Assembly: GCF_016623585.1 (NCBI RefSeq)
Contig: NZ_JAEHFY010000028.1
Coordinates: 1 to 35,443, forward strand
Direction of reading: 5' to 3'
From: Pedobacter segetis
Lineage (GTDB): Bacteria; Bacteroidota; Bacteroidia; Sphingobacteriales; Sphingobacteriaceae
Length of the DNA stretch: 35,443 bases
A model generated the notes under the pieces. That model saw nothing but the letters and a program-made list of their open reading frames with translations, had not been told where the DNA came from and ran no database searches. The translations under genes were made by a program, and so were the position numbers. How positions within the stretch are numbered: position 1 is the first letter of the stretch; each line of letters opens with the position of its first letter. Shown piece by piece: positions 27,108 to 34,411 of the stretch.

Positions 27108-27111
27108 TTCT

Positions 27112-28371
27112 ATGAATTTCGAACGGATTACTGAAAAACTATCCATTTTGGCTGATGCCGCTAAATATGATGTTTCTTGCGCATCAAGCGGAAGCAAAAG
27201 AAACAATAAAGATAAAGGCCTGGGAAATGCAACGGGAATGGGCATTTGCCATTCTTATACAGAAGATGGGCGCTGCGTTTCTTTGCTCAAAATTTTGCTC
27301 ACCAACGTTTGCATTTTCGATTGTGCTTATTGCGTAACCCGCAAAAGTAACGACATTAAGCGGGCAGCCTTTACCGTACAAGAAGTGGTAGATCTAACCA
27401 TCAATTTTTACCGTCGAAATTACATTGAGGGTTTATTTTTAAGCTCGGGAATTTTTAAAAGTGCCGATACCACCATGGAGCGTTTGGTACAAGTGGCAAA
27501 AAAACTGCGTTTAGAAGAAAATTTTAACGGTTACATCCATTTAAAAAGCATACCGGGCGCATCTGATGAATTGATGCATGAGGCAGGGCTTTACGCCGAT
27601 AGGTTGAGCGTAAATTTAGAATTGCCAACAGAAGAAGGTCTTAAATTATTGGCACCAGATAAGAACCGCCAAGATATGATCGATCCCATGAATTTTGTGA
27701 AAAACGAGATCTTGGTTTATAATGACGAGAAAAAACGGTTCAAAAAAACGCCAAAGTTTGCTCCCGGTGGGCAAAGTACACAAATGATCATCGGTGCAAC
27801 GCCAGAAACAGATCTGCAAATCATCCATACGGCAAACCATTTTTATAAAGATTTTAACCTAAAAAGGGTTTATTATTCTGGTTATGTGCCCGTTGCAAAT
27901 GATAGTAGGTTACCGTCTTTGCAAAGCCAAGTACCCATGTTAAGGGAAAACCGTTTGTACCAAGCAGATTGGTTGATGCGGTTTTATGGCTTTAAGGCCG
28001 ATGAGATTTTAGACCCCAAACAGCCATTTTTAGAGTTGGATGTGGACCCAAAATTGGGTTGGGCTTTAAGAAATCTCCATTTTTTTCCTATCAACATCCA
28101 AAATGCAGATATAGAGATGATCTTGCGTATCCCGGGTGTGGGCATAAAATCGGCTTGGAAGATCATTGGCGGCAGAAAGTTCTCAAAATTAAATGCCGAT
28201 CACCTGAAAAAGATGGGCGTTGCCTTAAACAGGGCAAAACATTTTATTTCTTTTAGTAATTCTTTACAAAATCTGCAAACCTTGCACCATCAAAATCTAA
28301 AAGAAATCATCCTAAAAACAATCAATAGTAAATATGAAGAGCATTATCAACCACAGTTAGCATTGTTTTAA
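27112..28371 (+). CDS. Putative DNA modification/repair radical SAM protein (TIGR03916-like)
   Basis: A 419-residue radical SAM protein. The 4Fe-4S/SAM motif C-x3-C-x2-C is at Cys67, Cys71 and Cys74 (VCIFDCAYC). The family N-terminus (LADAAKYDVSCASSGSKR) and the segment HSYTEDGRCVSLLKILLTN precede it. Near residues 340-370 is a helix-hairpin-helix DNA-binding motif (IPGVGIKSAWKIIGGRKF). This combination defines the family named for its link to uracil-DNA glycosylase-like proteins (TIGR03916). The reaction is not known; a radical-based repair or base modification on DNA is inferred from the two domains. The next gene, starting 81 bp later on the same strand, belongs to the partner family TIGR03915. 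Expression probably depends on the twin palindromes immediately upstream, and the mRNA appears leaderless or nearly so. Confidence 0.9.
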   Translation: MNFERITEKLSILADAAKYDVSCASSGSKRNNKDKGLGNATGMGICHSYTEDGRCVSLLKILLTNVCIFDCAYCVTRKSNDIKRAAFTVQEVVDLTINFYRRNYIEGLFLSSGIFKSADTTMERLVQVAKKLRLEENFNGYIHLKSIPGASDELMHEAGLYADRLSVNLELPTEEGLKLLAPDKNRQDMIDPMNFVKNEILVYNDEKKRFKKTPKFAPGGQSTQMIIGATPETDLQIIHTANHFYKDFNLKRVYYSGYVPVANDSRLPSLQSQVPMLRENRLYQADWLMRFYGFKADEILDPKQPFLELDVDPKLGWALRNLHFFPINIQNADIEMILRIPGVGIKSAWKIIGGRKFSKLNADHLKKMGVALNRAKHFISFSNSLQNLQTLHHQNLKEIILKTINSKYEEHYQPQLALF

Positions 28372-28396
28372 AATATACGATCAAATATAAACCTTG

Positions 28397-28437
28397 GCTT
28401 TTTGCCTTCTGCCTTAAGCTTTTTGCATTTAGCTTTA
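28397..28437. repeat. Short degenerate GCCTT-word repeat between the two repair genes
   Basis: CTTTTTGCCTTCTGCCTTAA followed by GCTTTTTGCATTTAGCTTT repeats a 6-10-bp word about four times. It resembles the CCTTCAGCC-type array at 30075-30130. An ATG at 28402 in frame with the downstream gene lies outside the expected protein, so the repeat is in the leader of that gene and not coding. Confidence 0.5.
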
Positions 28438-28452
28438 AATAATTTTATTCTT

Positions 28453-29223
28453 ATGTATTTATTAACTTATGATCATAGCGTAGAGGGCTTCTTTTCTGCC
28501 GTGTTTGAGGCTTATGAACGTAAACTGAAAAATGTAGTCATCAGAAAACAAGGTTTGCCCATGGTTTTGTTTACCGATGGGATGAGAAGGGTAAGCACAA
28601 ACCCCAGAAAAGCAGAAAGGGTTTATGTGAAGCTAAAAGCTTTGATGGGGGAGTTGGGCATACAAAAGATCATTTATAGTTTATTAACCGAAGAAGAGCT
28701 TTGCGAAGGTTATATTTTTGATGTGATCAAATACGCTTTGGCAAACCCCAAGGTAAACGTAATGAAAGATATGAGCCATCCTTCAGTTCTAAAATTGGCA
28801 CAATATACAAAGTCCGTTCATCGTGAAAAACATAGGATGGAAGCTTTTGTGCGTTTCAAATTAACTTGCGACGATATTTACTATGCAGATATAGAACCCG
28901 ATTTTAACGTTTTGCCCATCATTGCCAAACATTTTAAAAGTAGGTACCAAGACCAAAAATGGTTGATTTTTGATCAAAAGCGCAGTTATGGCATTTACTA
29001 CGACCTCTATAAATTAGAAATTATACAAATGAAATTTAATAGGCAATATAACAGGGAGGAAGGTTTAGAAATGTTGAAAAAAGACGAGCCTTTGTATCAA
29101 AGTTTATGGCGTACCTATTATGCGCAAACCAACATCAGGCTAAGAAAGAATATGCGTTTGCATTTACTGCATGTGCCAAAAAGGTATTGGAAATACCTTA
29201 CAGAAAAAATACCCGAATATTGA
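28453..29223 (+). CDS. TIGR03915/DUF4130 putative DNA repair protein, partner of the radical SAM gene
   Basis: A 256-residue protein beginning at ATG 28453 (MYLLTYDHSVEGFFSAVFEA). A further upstream ATG at 28402 would prefix 17 residues encoded by repeat sequence and is rejected. It matches the TIGR03915/DUF4130 family: the opening YLLTYDHSVEGF, the LGIQKIIYSLLTEEE segment and the conserved centre HREKHRMEAFVRFKL, ending in RLHLLHVPKRYWKYLTEKIP. In other bacteria this domain is fused to a UdgX-type uracil-DNA glycosylase-like domain; here it stands alone with no UDG motif. It is encoded with the radical SAM gene, with which it is inferred to act. The biochemical role is unknown. No metal or catalytic motif could be assigned with confidence, though His and Arg in HREKHRMEAFVRF are candidates. 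Confidence 0.85.
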   Translation: MYLLTYDHSVEGFFSAVFEAYERKLKNVVIRKQGLPMVLFTDGMRRVSTNPRKAERVYVKLKALMGELGIQKIIYSLLTEEELCEGYIFDVIKYALANPKVNVMKDMSHPSVLKLAQYTKSVHREKHRMEAFVRFKLTCDDIYYADIEPDFNVLPIIAKHFKSRYQDQKWLIFDQKRSYGIYYDLYKLEIIQMKFNRQYNREEGLEMLKKDEPLYQSLWRTYYAQTNIRLRKNMRLHLLHVPKRYWKYLTEKIPEY

Positions 29224-29435
29224 TTGCTGTTTTAAAACAGGTCAACCTAAACCATGTTCGTAATTTAAAAAATAGCACAAAAGGTATTTATTCAAATACT
29301 ATAAACTCTAAAGCTGGGTTTAGATCAGTTATTTGGGATAATTATTATCCATAAAAATTTTTTGGCATCGTGATTGTGTTTTAATTATCACATCTACCTA
29401 TTTAAAGCATTATTTACCAATAAAAACAAAACATT

Positions 29436-29972
29436 ATGAGCATCAACGGAAAAGCAAACCAACTTACCCAAGAAATGAAAGATTCTGATTTCCATAAATT
29501 TTTCATAGAAGAATTACAGGATATTTACTGGGCAGAAACCCACTTGATAAAAGCATTACCAAAAATGCAGAAGGCTGCCACCAGCACACAGTTGGCAAAC
29601 GCGATAGAAAAGCATTTGATAGAAACCAAAAAACATGTAGAAACGCTTGAAAATGTTTTTGAATTATTAGAGGAAAAGGCAAAAGCTAAAAAATGCGAAG
29701 CGATGGCAGGCATTTTAGAAGAAGCAAACGTTATTGTTAATGATACCGAAAAAGATACCATGACAAGAGATGCAGGCATTATTTTGGCTGCCCAAAAAGT
29801 AGAGCATTATGAGATTGCCACTTATGGCACTTTAAGGGTTTTTGCACAACACATGGGGCATACAGAAATTTATGATTTATTAAGCGAAACGCTTAAAAAT
29901 GAGAAAGAAACAGATGTTGCCTTAACTAAATTAGCAGAATCTTTTGTTAATGAAGAAGCGGTAGCAGAATAG
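29436..29972 (+). CDS. YciE/DUF892 ferritin-like protein
   Basis: A 178-residue protein of the YciE/DUF892 family, a four-helix ferritin-like fold. Family marks are present: FIEELQDIYWAETHLIKALP in the first helix, then IEKHLIETKKHVETLENVF, a third helix (MTRDAGIILAAQKVEHYEIA) and a last helix with TLRVFAQHMGHTEIYDLLSETL. Conserved acidic and histidine residues (Glu in FIEEL and VEHYE, His in IEKHL and KKHVE) are the expected di-metal ligands. YciE-type proteins are general-stress induced in other bacteria; the physiological role is not settled. It is monocistronic with a likely terminator at 29990-30016. No signal peptide, so cytoplasmic. Confidence 0.9.
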   Translation: MSINGKANQLTQEMKDSDFHKFFIEELQDIYWAETHLIKALPKMQKAATSTQLANAIEKHLIETKKHVETLENVFELLEEKAKAKKCEAMAGILEEANVIVNDTEKDTMTRDAGIILAAQKVEHYEIATYGTLRVFAQHMGHTEIYDLLSETLKNEKETDVALTKLAESFVNEEAVAE

Positions 29973-29989
29973 AATTTTTTAATGTTAGC

Positions 29990-30024
29990 AAAGCCGGGAG
30001 TTATATTTGATTTCCGGTTTTTTT
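29990..30024 (+). terminator. Probable terminator after the YciE-like gene
   Basis: CCGGGA pairs with TTCCGG (one G:T pair) around a 12-nt loop, followed by TTTTTTT, starting about 20 bp after the stop codon. The stem is short, so confidence is moderate. Confidence 0.5.
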
Positions 30025-30074
30025 ATGCCTAAAGGGTTTTAATCACAAATTATACATTTTGTATTGCTCTCTGT

Positions 30075-30130
30075 TTTCAGCCTTCAGCCTTTAACCTAAA
30101 ACCTTCAACCTTCAACTTCCCCCTTCAGCC
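30075..30130. repeat. CCTTCA-word degenerate tandem repeat at the 3' end of the SUMT gene
   Basis: CAGCCTTCAGCCTTTAACC, AAAACCTTCAACCTTCAACT and CCCCCTTCAGCC form a run of six or seven CCTTCA/CCTTTA words. It reaches to and slightly into the last codons of the SUMT gene (stop at 30125-30127). It resembles the word repeat at 28397-28437. Confidence 0.6.
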
Positions 30131-30844
30131 CAATCCGGCAACTTCTCCTATAACTATTAATGCAGGGTGCGTAATCCCATGTTTTTCTGCCAGTTTTTGT
30201 AAGTCGCATAATTTTCCTTTTACCATTTTCATATGAGGTAGAGATGCGTGTTGTATCAATGCTGCAGGTGTATCTGGTTTACCGCATTTAATAGCCTCTT
30301 GTATAATAAAAGGTAAATTTTTCATCCCCATATAAATAACCAAAGTAGTTTTACTTTGCATCGCCAAACAAACGTCCCTAGATAAACTGCCATCTTTTTT
30401 GGTCCCGGTGATCATCCATAAACCCTCGCTAATTCCCCTATGCGTTAAAGGGATATCACATAAGCCAATTGCCAACATACTCGTGATGCCCGGGATGTAG
30501 GATGCTTTATAGCCTAAATCTCTGGCAAACATCATTTCTTCCATTCCCCTCCCAAAAATAAATGGGTCGCCACCTTTCAACCTTACCACTATTAGTTTCA
30601 ATTGTAGGTAATTTGCTATCAATTCATGTATTTTTTCTTGAGTGGTGTATTCTTGGTATGGTGTTTTCCCTACATAAACCAAATCGCAATTTCTTTTAGC
30701 ATATTTTAAAAGATCTTTATTGGCAAGGTTATCATACAAGATAACGTCGGCTTTTTCTAGCACTTTTATCGCTTTTATGGTAATTAATTCGGGATCCCCT
30801 GGCCCAGCACCAACTATTATTAACTCAGAATCTATATTTTCCAT
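30125..30844 (-). CDS. cobA: Uroporphyrinogen-III C-methyltransferase (SUMT)
   Basis: A 239-residue SAM-dependent methyltransferase (start ATG at 30844; a TTG one codon upstream is unlikely). It performs the two SAM-dependent methylations of uroporphyrinogen III to precorrin-2, the precursor of sirohaem. Motifs of the tetrapyrrole methylase family are present: VGAGPGDPELITIKA near the N-terminus, KGGDPFIFGRGMEE in the middle, then IPGITSMLAIGLCDIPLTHRG. The length is that of a monofunctional SUMT, without the CysG oxidase/chelatase part, so sirohaem must be finished by another protein. It is divergent from nirB, whose product uses sirohaem. The 3' end carries a CCTTCA-word repeat. The symbol cobA is used here for the reaction and not for B12 synthesis. 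Confidence 0.92.
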   Translation of the reverse strand: MENIDSELIIVGAGPGDPELITIKAIKVLEKADVILYDNLANKDLLKYAKRNCDLVYVGKTPYQEYTTQEKIHELIANYLQLKLIVVRLKGGDPFIFGRGMEEMMFARDLGYKASYIPGITSMLAIGLCDIPLTHRGISEGLWMITGTKKDGSLSRDVCLAMQSKTTLVIYMGMKNLPFIIQEAIKCGKPDTPAALIQHASLPHMKMVKGKLCDLQKLAEKHGITHPALIVIGEVAGLG

Positions 30845-31034
30845 CAATTTTTCTTTAAAAACCCAATTATATAATATTAAATTTTAAAACTTTTCAGTTT
30901 TTTATTTAAAAAATTGTCAAAAAATGAATAATTATTAAGTGTTTATTTTAAATAATACTAAAAATTGCATTTATTTTCAATTTTATATGACTAAAGATAT
31001 GTTTTTTATACATTTATGGTGTAAATATTTTAAT

Positions 31035-31089
31035 ATTATTCAATAAAAATTATAAAATCAGAATTTTATCTTAATTTTTATTGAATAAT
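31035..31089. promoter_or_regulatory. Long perfect inverted repeat upstream of nirB
   Basis: An 18-bp arm, ATTATTCAATAAAAATTA (31035-31052), is mirrored exactly by TAATTTTTATTGAATAAT (31072-31089). An inner pair, TAAAAT/ATTTTA (31053-31058 and 31063-31068), extends the stem with a CAGA loop and a 3-nt bulge. It sits 48 bp before the nirB ATG in the 293-bp divergent region shared with the SUMT gene. It could be an operator for a nitrogen or redox regulator, or a leader hairpin; I cannot assign the factor. Confidence 0.6.
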
Positions 31090-31137
31090 CAGAAATTTTA
31101 AGGTCAAAATCATATTTAAGCTTTAAAAAATGTGCAA

Positions 31138-33633
31138 ATGAGCAAGAAAAATATAATTATCATAGGAAATGGCATGGTGGGGCATAAGTTTTGTGAAAAA
31201 TTAGTGTCAAAAACCGATCAATACCAAATAACTGTATTTGGCGAAGAACCAAGGATCGCTTATGATCGTGTGCACCTAAGTTCTTATTTTGATGGTAAAA
31301 CAATAGAAGATTTAAGCCTATCAACCAAAGACTGGTATTTAGAAAACCATATCGATTTAATCCTTGGCGATGCAATTACAGAAATAAACAGAACAGAGAA
31401 AACCGTTCATTCCCATTCGGGTATCACCAAACCTTACCACTATCTTGTTTTAGCTACAGGTTCTGCCCCGTTTGTGCCAGATATCCCCGGTATAGAAAAA
31501 GAGGGCGTTTTTGTTTACAGAACCATAGAAGATCTAGATAAAATGAAAGCCCATGCTGCCAAATGTAAAAGTGGCGCAGTAATGGGCGGTGGTTTGCTGG
31601 GTTTAGAAGCCGCTAAAGCCCTATTGGATCTAGGTATAAAAGAAACCCATGTGATAGAATTTGCTTCCCGTTTAATGCCTCGCCAAATTGATGATGCAGG
31701 CAGCAAGCTTCTACAAGGGAAATTGTCGCAGTTAGGTTTGCAGATCCACCTAAATAAAAACACCTCGTCCATTCTTGGAGAAAATGAAATAAAGGGTTTG
31801 GCTTTCGCCGATGATTCTAAACTTGATCTAGATATGTTGGTAATTTCTGCCGGGATCAGGCCAAGGGATGAGATTGCCCGTTTAGCTGGTTTAGAAGTTA
31901 GTACAAGGGGCGGCATTGTAGTGAACGAATTCATGCAAACATCAGATAAAGACATTTTTGCCATCGGCGAATGCGCACTTTATAAAAACATGATCTACGG
32001 TTTGGTTGCGCCGGGTTATGAAATGGCAGAAGTAGCCGCTTCTCATCTTTGCAATATAGATAAACAGTTTCATGGTTTTGATATGAGCACCAAACTAAAG
32101 CTGATCGGCGTAGATGTGGCCAGTTTTGGCGATGCCTTTGTTTCTGAACCAGATTGTACCTCCATTATTTTTGAAGATACCCACAAAGGCATATATAAAA
32201 GGATAAACATCACTAACGATGGCAAACAACTATTGGGCGGTATCTTAATTGGCGATGCCGATGCTTATAATATGTTATTGCAAACGGTAAATAACAAAAT
32301 TGTTTTACCACCAAACCCAGAGGATTTGATTTTGGGAGCTAGGGGCGGCGAGGCCGCTGCCGGTTCTGGCGTAATGACTTTGCCAGACGATGCCCTGATT
32401 TGTTCTTGTGAAGCGGTTTCTAAAGGTGCTATCTGCGATGCGGTTACAAGCTTAGATATTAACACCATAGATGGCATAAAAAAATGCACCAAAGCGGGTA
32501 CCGGCTGCGGCGGTTGTATCCCCATTGTGAAAGATTTGATCACTGGCACAATGAAAGAAAACGGCGTATATGTCAAAAATGTGCTTTGTGAACATTTTGA
32601 TTATTCACGACAAGAATTGCTGGATCTGGCCAAAATGAACAAGATAAAAAGCTACGATCAATTGTTAGATACTTTTGGTAAAGGCGATGGATGCGAGGTT
32701 TGCAAACCTGCCGTTGCCAGTATTTTGGCCAGTTTATGGAACGATCTAATTTTAAAACAAGATACCATACAAGATAGCAACGATCGCTTTTTGGCAAATA
32801 TCCAAAAAGGAGGTACTTATTCTGTGGTGCCTCGTATCCCGGGAGGAGAAATTACCCCTGATAAATTGATCGTGATTGGGCAAATAGCAAAAGAATATGG
32901 TCTTTACACCAAAATTACCGGGGGTCAGCGGATAGATTTGTTTGGGGCTCATTTGTCTGATCTTCCGGTTATTTGGTCTAGGTTGATTGATGCAGGTTTT
33001 GAAAGCGGCCATGCTTACGGAAAATCTTTGCGTACGGTAAAAAGCTGTGTTGGTAGCACTTGGTGCAGGTTTGGCTTGCATGATAGCGTAAGTTTTGCCA
33101 TCCAAGTAGAAGACAGGTACAAAGGATTACGCTCTCCGCATAAATTAAAAGGCGGCGTTTCTGGCTGTATCCGCGAATGCGCCGAGGCACAATCTAAAGA
33201 TTTCGGGATCATTGCCACAGAAAAAGGCTGGAACTTGTACGTATGCGGTAACGGAGGCTCTAAACCAAAACACGCCCAATTATTGGCAACAGATATAGAT
33301 AGCGAAACCTGTATCAAATACCTCGATAGGTTCTTGATGTTCTATATCAGAACAGCAGACCCATTAACTAGAACGGCAACTTGGTTAGATAAAATGGAGG
33401 GCGGCATGGCCTACCTTAAAAATGTAGTGGTAAACGATAGTTTGGGCATAGCCACAGAACTAGAGGCAGAAATGGAATACCACGTTAACACCTACACCTG
33501 CGAGTGGAAAGCGGCCATTGAAAACCCAGACATGAAAAAGCGTTTCAACCATTTTGTTAACGCCCCAGAAGAAAAAGACCCAACCGTAAAATTTGAGGGA
33601 ATGCGTGATCAGATAAAAGCAGGAGCTTGGTAG
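31138..33633 (+). CDS. nirB: Nitrite reductase [NAD(P)H] large subunit NirB
   Basis: An 831-residue flavo-iron-sulfur enzyme that reduces nitrite to ammonium with NAD(P)H in the cytoplasm. The N-terminal FAD/NAD domain begins with IIIIGNGMVG and contains ATGSAPFVPDIPG. A BFD-like [2Fe-2S] region follows (ICSCEAVSKGAI then CTKAGTGCGGCIP). The C-terminal half is the sirohaem/4Fe-4S module: CVGSTWC (C-x5-C) and GCIRECAEA (C-x3-C) supply the cluster and sirohaem ligands. I chose ATG 31138 (MSKKNIIIIGNG), because the upstream GTG at 31132 adds just two residues (M, Q). Length and domain order are normal. It forms an operon with nirD 77 bp downstream. A long inverted repeat precedes the gene and may control it. 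Confidence 0.96.
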   Translation: MSKKNIIIIGNGMVGHKFCEKLVSKTDQYQITVFGEEPRIAYDRVHLSSYFDGKTIEDLSLSTKDWYLENHIDLILGDAITEINRTEKTVHSHSGITKPYHYLVLATGSAPFVPDIPGIEKEGVFVYRTIEDLDKMKAHAAKCKSGAVMGGGLLGLEAAKALLDLGIKETHVIEFASRLMPRQIDDAGSKLLQGKLSQLGLQIHLNKNTSSILGENEIKGLAFADDSKLDLDMLVISAGIRPRDEIARLAGLEVSTRGGIVVNEFMQTSDKDIFAIGECALYKNMIYGLVAPGYEMAEVAASHLCNIDKQFHGFDMSTKLKLIGVDVASFGDAFVSEPDCTSIIFEDTHKGIYKRINITNDGKQLLGGILIGDADAYNMLLQTVNNKIVLPPNPEDLILGARGGEAAAGSGVMTLPDDALICSCEAVSKGAICDAVTSLDINTIDGIKKCTKAGTGCGGCIPIVKDLITGTMKENGVYVKNVLCEHFDYSRQELLDLAKMNKIKSYDQLLDTFGKGDGCEVCKPAVASILASLWNDLILKQDTIQDSNDRFLANIQKGGTYSVVPRIPGGEITPDKLIVIGQIAKEYGLYTKITGGQRIDLFGAHLSDLPVIWSRLIDAGFESGHAYGKSLRTVKSCVGSTWCRFGLHDSVSFAIQVEDRYKGLRSPHKLKGGVSGCIRECAEAQSKDFGIIATEKGWNLYVCGNGGSKPKHAQLLATDIDSETCIKYLDRFLMFYIRTADPLTRTATWLDKMEGGMAYLKNVVVNDSLGIATELEAEMEYHVNTYTCEWKAAIENPDMKKRFNHFVNAPEEKDPTVKFEGMRDQIKAGAW

Positions 33634-33634
33634 G

Positions 33635-33652
33635 GATAACCCTTGGGTTATC
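33635..33652. repeat. 18-bp palindrome in the nirB-nirD spacer
   Basis: GATAACCC-TT-GGGTTATC begins one base after the nirB stop codon. As RNA it makes an 8-bp stem with a minimal loop but has no T-tract on the coding strand, so it looks like an intercistronic stabilising or partial attenuation hairpin rather than a full terminator. Confidence 0.6.
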
Positions 33653-33710
33653 TAAGGTCCGGTAAGGATAATTTATAAATAAAATAATTGTTAAACATTA
33701 AAATCCAGAA

Positions 33711-34100
33711 ATGATGAGTGAAATGTTAATCTTAGACAGAGAAATTGAAAGTACCGTTGAAGTACAGAATTTGTTTTTTGCCTGTTATTCTGATGATGTA
33801 CCAGAAAACGGAGGCGCTTGTGTAAAATACCATGGCGAGCAGATTGCTATTTTTAATTTTACCAGAAGAGGAGAGTGGTTTGCTACTCAAAACCTTTGTC
33901 CGCATAAGCAGCAAATGGCTTTATCGCGTGGGATGATCGGTAGTGTGGGCGATGATTGTGAGCCTAAAGTCGCTTGCCCGTTCCATAAAAAAAGCTTTTC
34001 TTTAAAAAGTGGCGATTGTTTAAGTGGCGATGATTATAAAATCAAAACATACCCGGTAATTGTAAATAACGGCAGGGTTTATATTGAAATTAAAGATTGA
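33711..34100 (+). CDS. nirD: Nitrite reductase [NAD(P)H] small subunit NirD (Rieske type)
   Basis: A 129-residue small subunit of assimilatory nitrite reductase, partner of NirB. It carries a complete Rieske [2Fe-2S] motif: C-P-H in LCPHKQQMALSRG and C-P-F-H in VACPFHKKSFSLKSGDC, the pattern that binds the cluster. Some NirD proteins such as E. coli NirD lack these ligands, so this subunit is probably redox-active. The frame opens with ATG ATG (33711 and 33714); either may be used. It lies 77 bp after nirB on the same strand, with a palindrome between, and is followed by the moaCB gene after a structured spacer. Partner and pathway follow from gene order and family. Confidence 0.93.
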   Translation: MMSEMLILDREIESTVEVQNLFFACYSDDVPENGGACVKYHGEQIAIFNFTRRGEWFATQNLCPHKQQMALSRGMIGSVGDDCEPKVACPFHKKSFSLKSGDCLSGDDYKIKTYPVIVNNGRVYIEIKD

Positions 34101-34138
34101 TCTTGGTTTTATTTTAAGAAGATCTTGGGCGTTTTAAC

Positions 34139-34399
34139 AGGCTATCCGTTATATCTTTTTTTTATCCCCAGCGGGGCCGAAGCAAAAAAAAGGATGCCAC
34201 TCCTATCCTTAACGCTCGCCACCAACAAAAGACTTGCGATAATTTTATTATTGCTGTTTTAAATTTGGTAATTTGCCAAAGGCCTTTGTTAAATAAACCT
34301 GATAGCAGTGAAAAGCCCGCAACCGCCCAAAGCGGTGTGGACTTGTAACGGATAGCAGGACTATCGGAAGTTTTGAAACACAAGCTTTGCTTTTCAAAA
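34139..34399 (+). other. Structured repeat-bounded spacer between nirD and moaCB
   Basis: The 310-bp gap after nirD has no gene. GCTATCCGTTA (34142-34152) and its exact inverse TAACGGATAGC (34346-34356) bound it. Hairpins lie inside: CCCC-AGC-GGGG (34167-34177), AAGGAT/ATCCTT near 34191-34211 and ACCGC/GCGGT near 34322-34336. GATAG-CAGGA-CTATC (34351-34365) overlaps the right arm. A further stem TTTTGAAA/TTTCAAAA (34371-34378, 34392-34399) ends 12 bp before the moaCB start. The words CAGGCTATCCGTTA and CCACTCCTATCCTTAACGC resemble ones I recall from other Bacteroidota spacers. It may be a dispersed element or a leader regulating moaCB. Confidence 0.5.
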
Positions 34400-34411
34400 A
34401 AATTAAAAATA

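Noticed and set aside
28402-28452. Longer N-terminus for the TIGR03915 protein from the upstream ATG
   Set aside because: The added residues are encoded by a GCCTT-word repeat, and the family begins at YLLTYDHS, matching the ATG at 28453.
31035-31089. FNR/CRP-type operator before nirB
   Set aside because: The inverted repeat does not contain TTGAT-N4-ATCAA or a close CRP consensus.
34101-34411. Moco riboswitch upstream of moaCB
   Set aside because: I cannot place the conserved Moco riboswitch core; the hairpins and inverted ends fit a repeat-like element at least as well.
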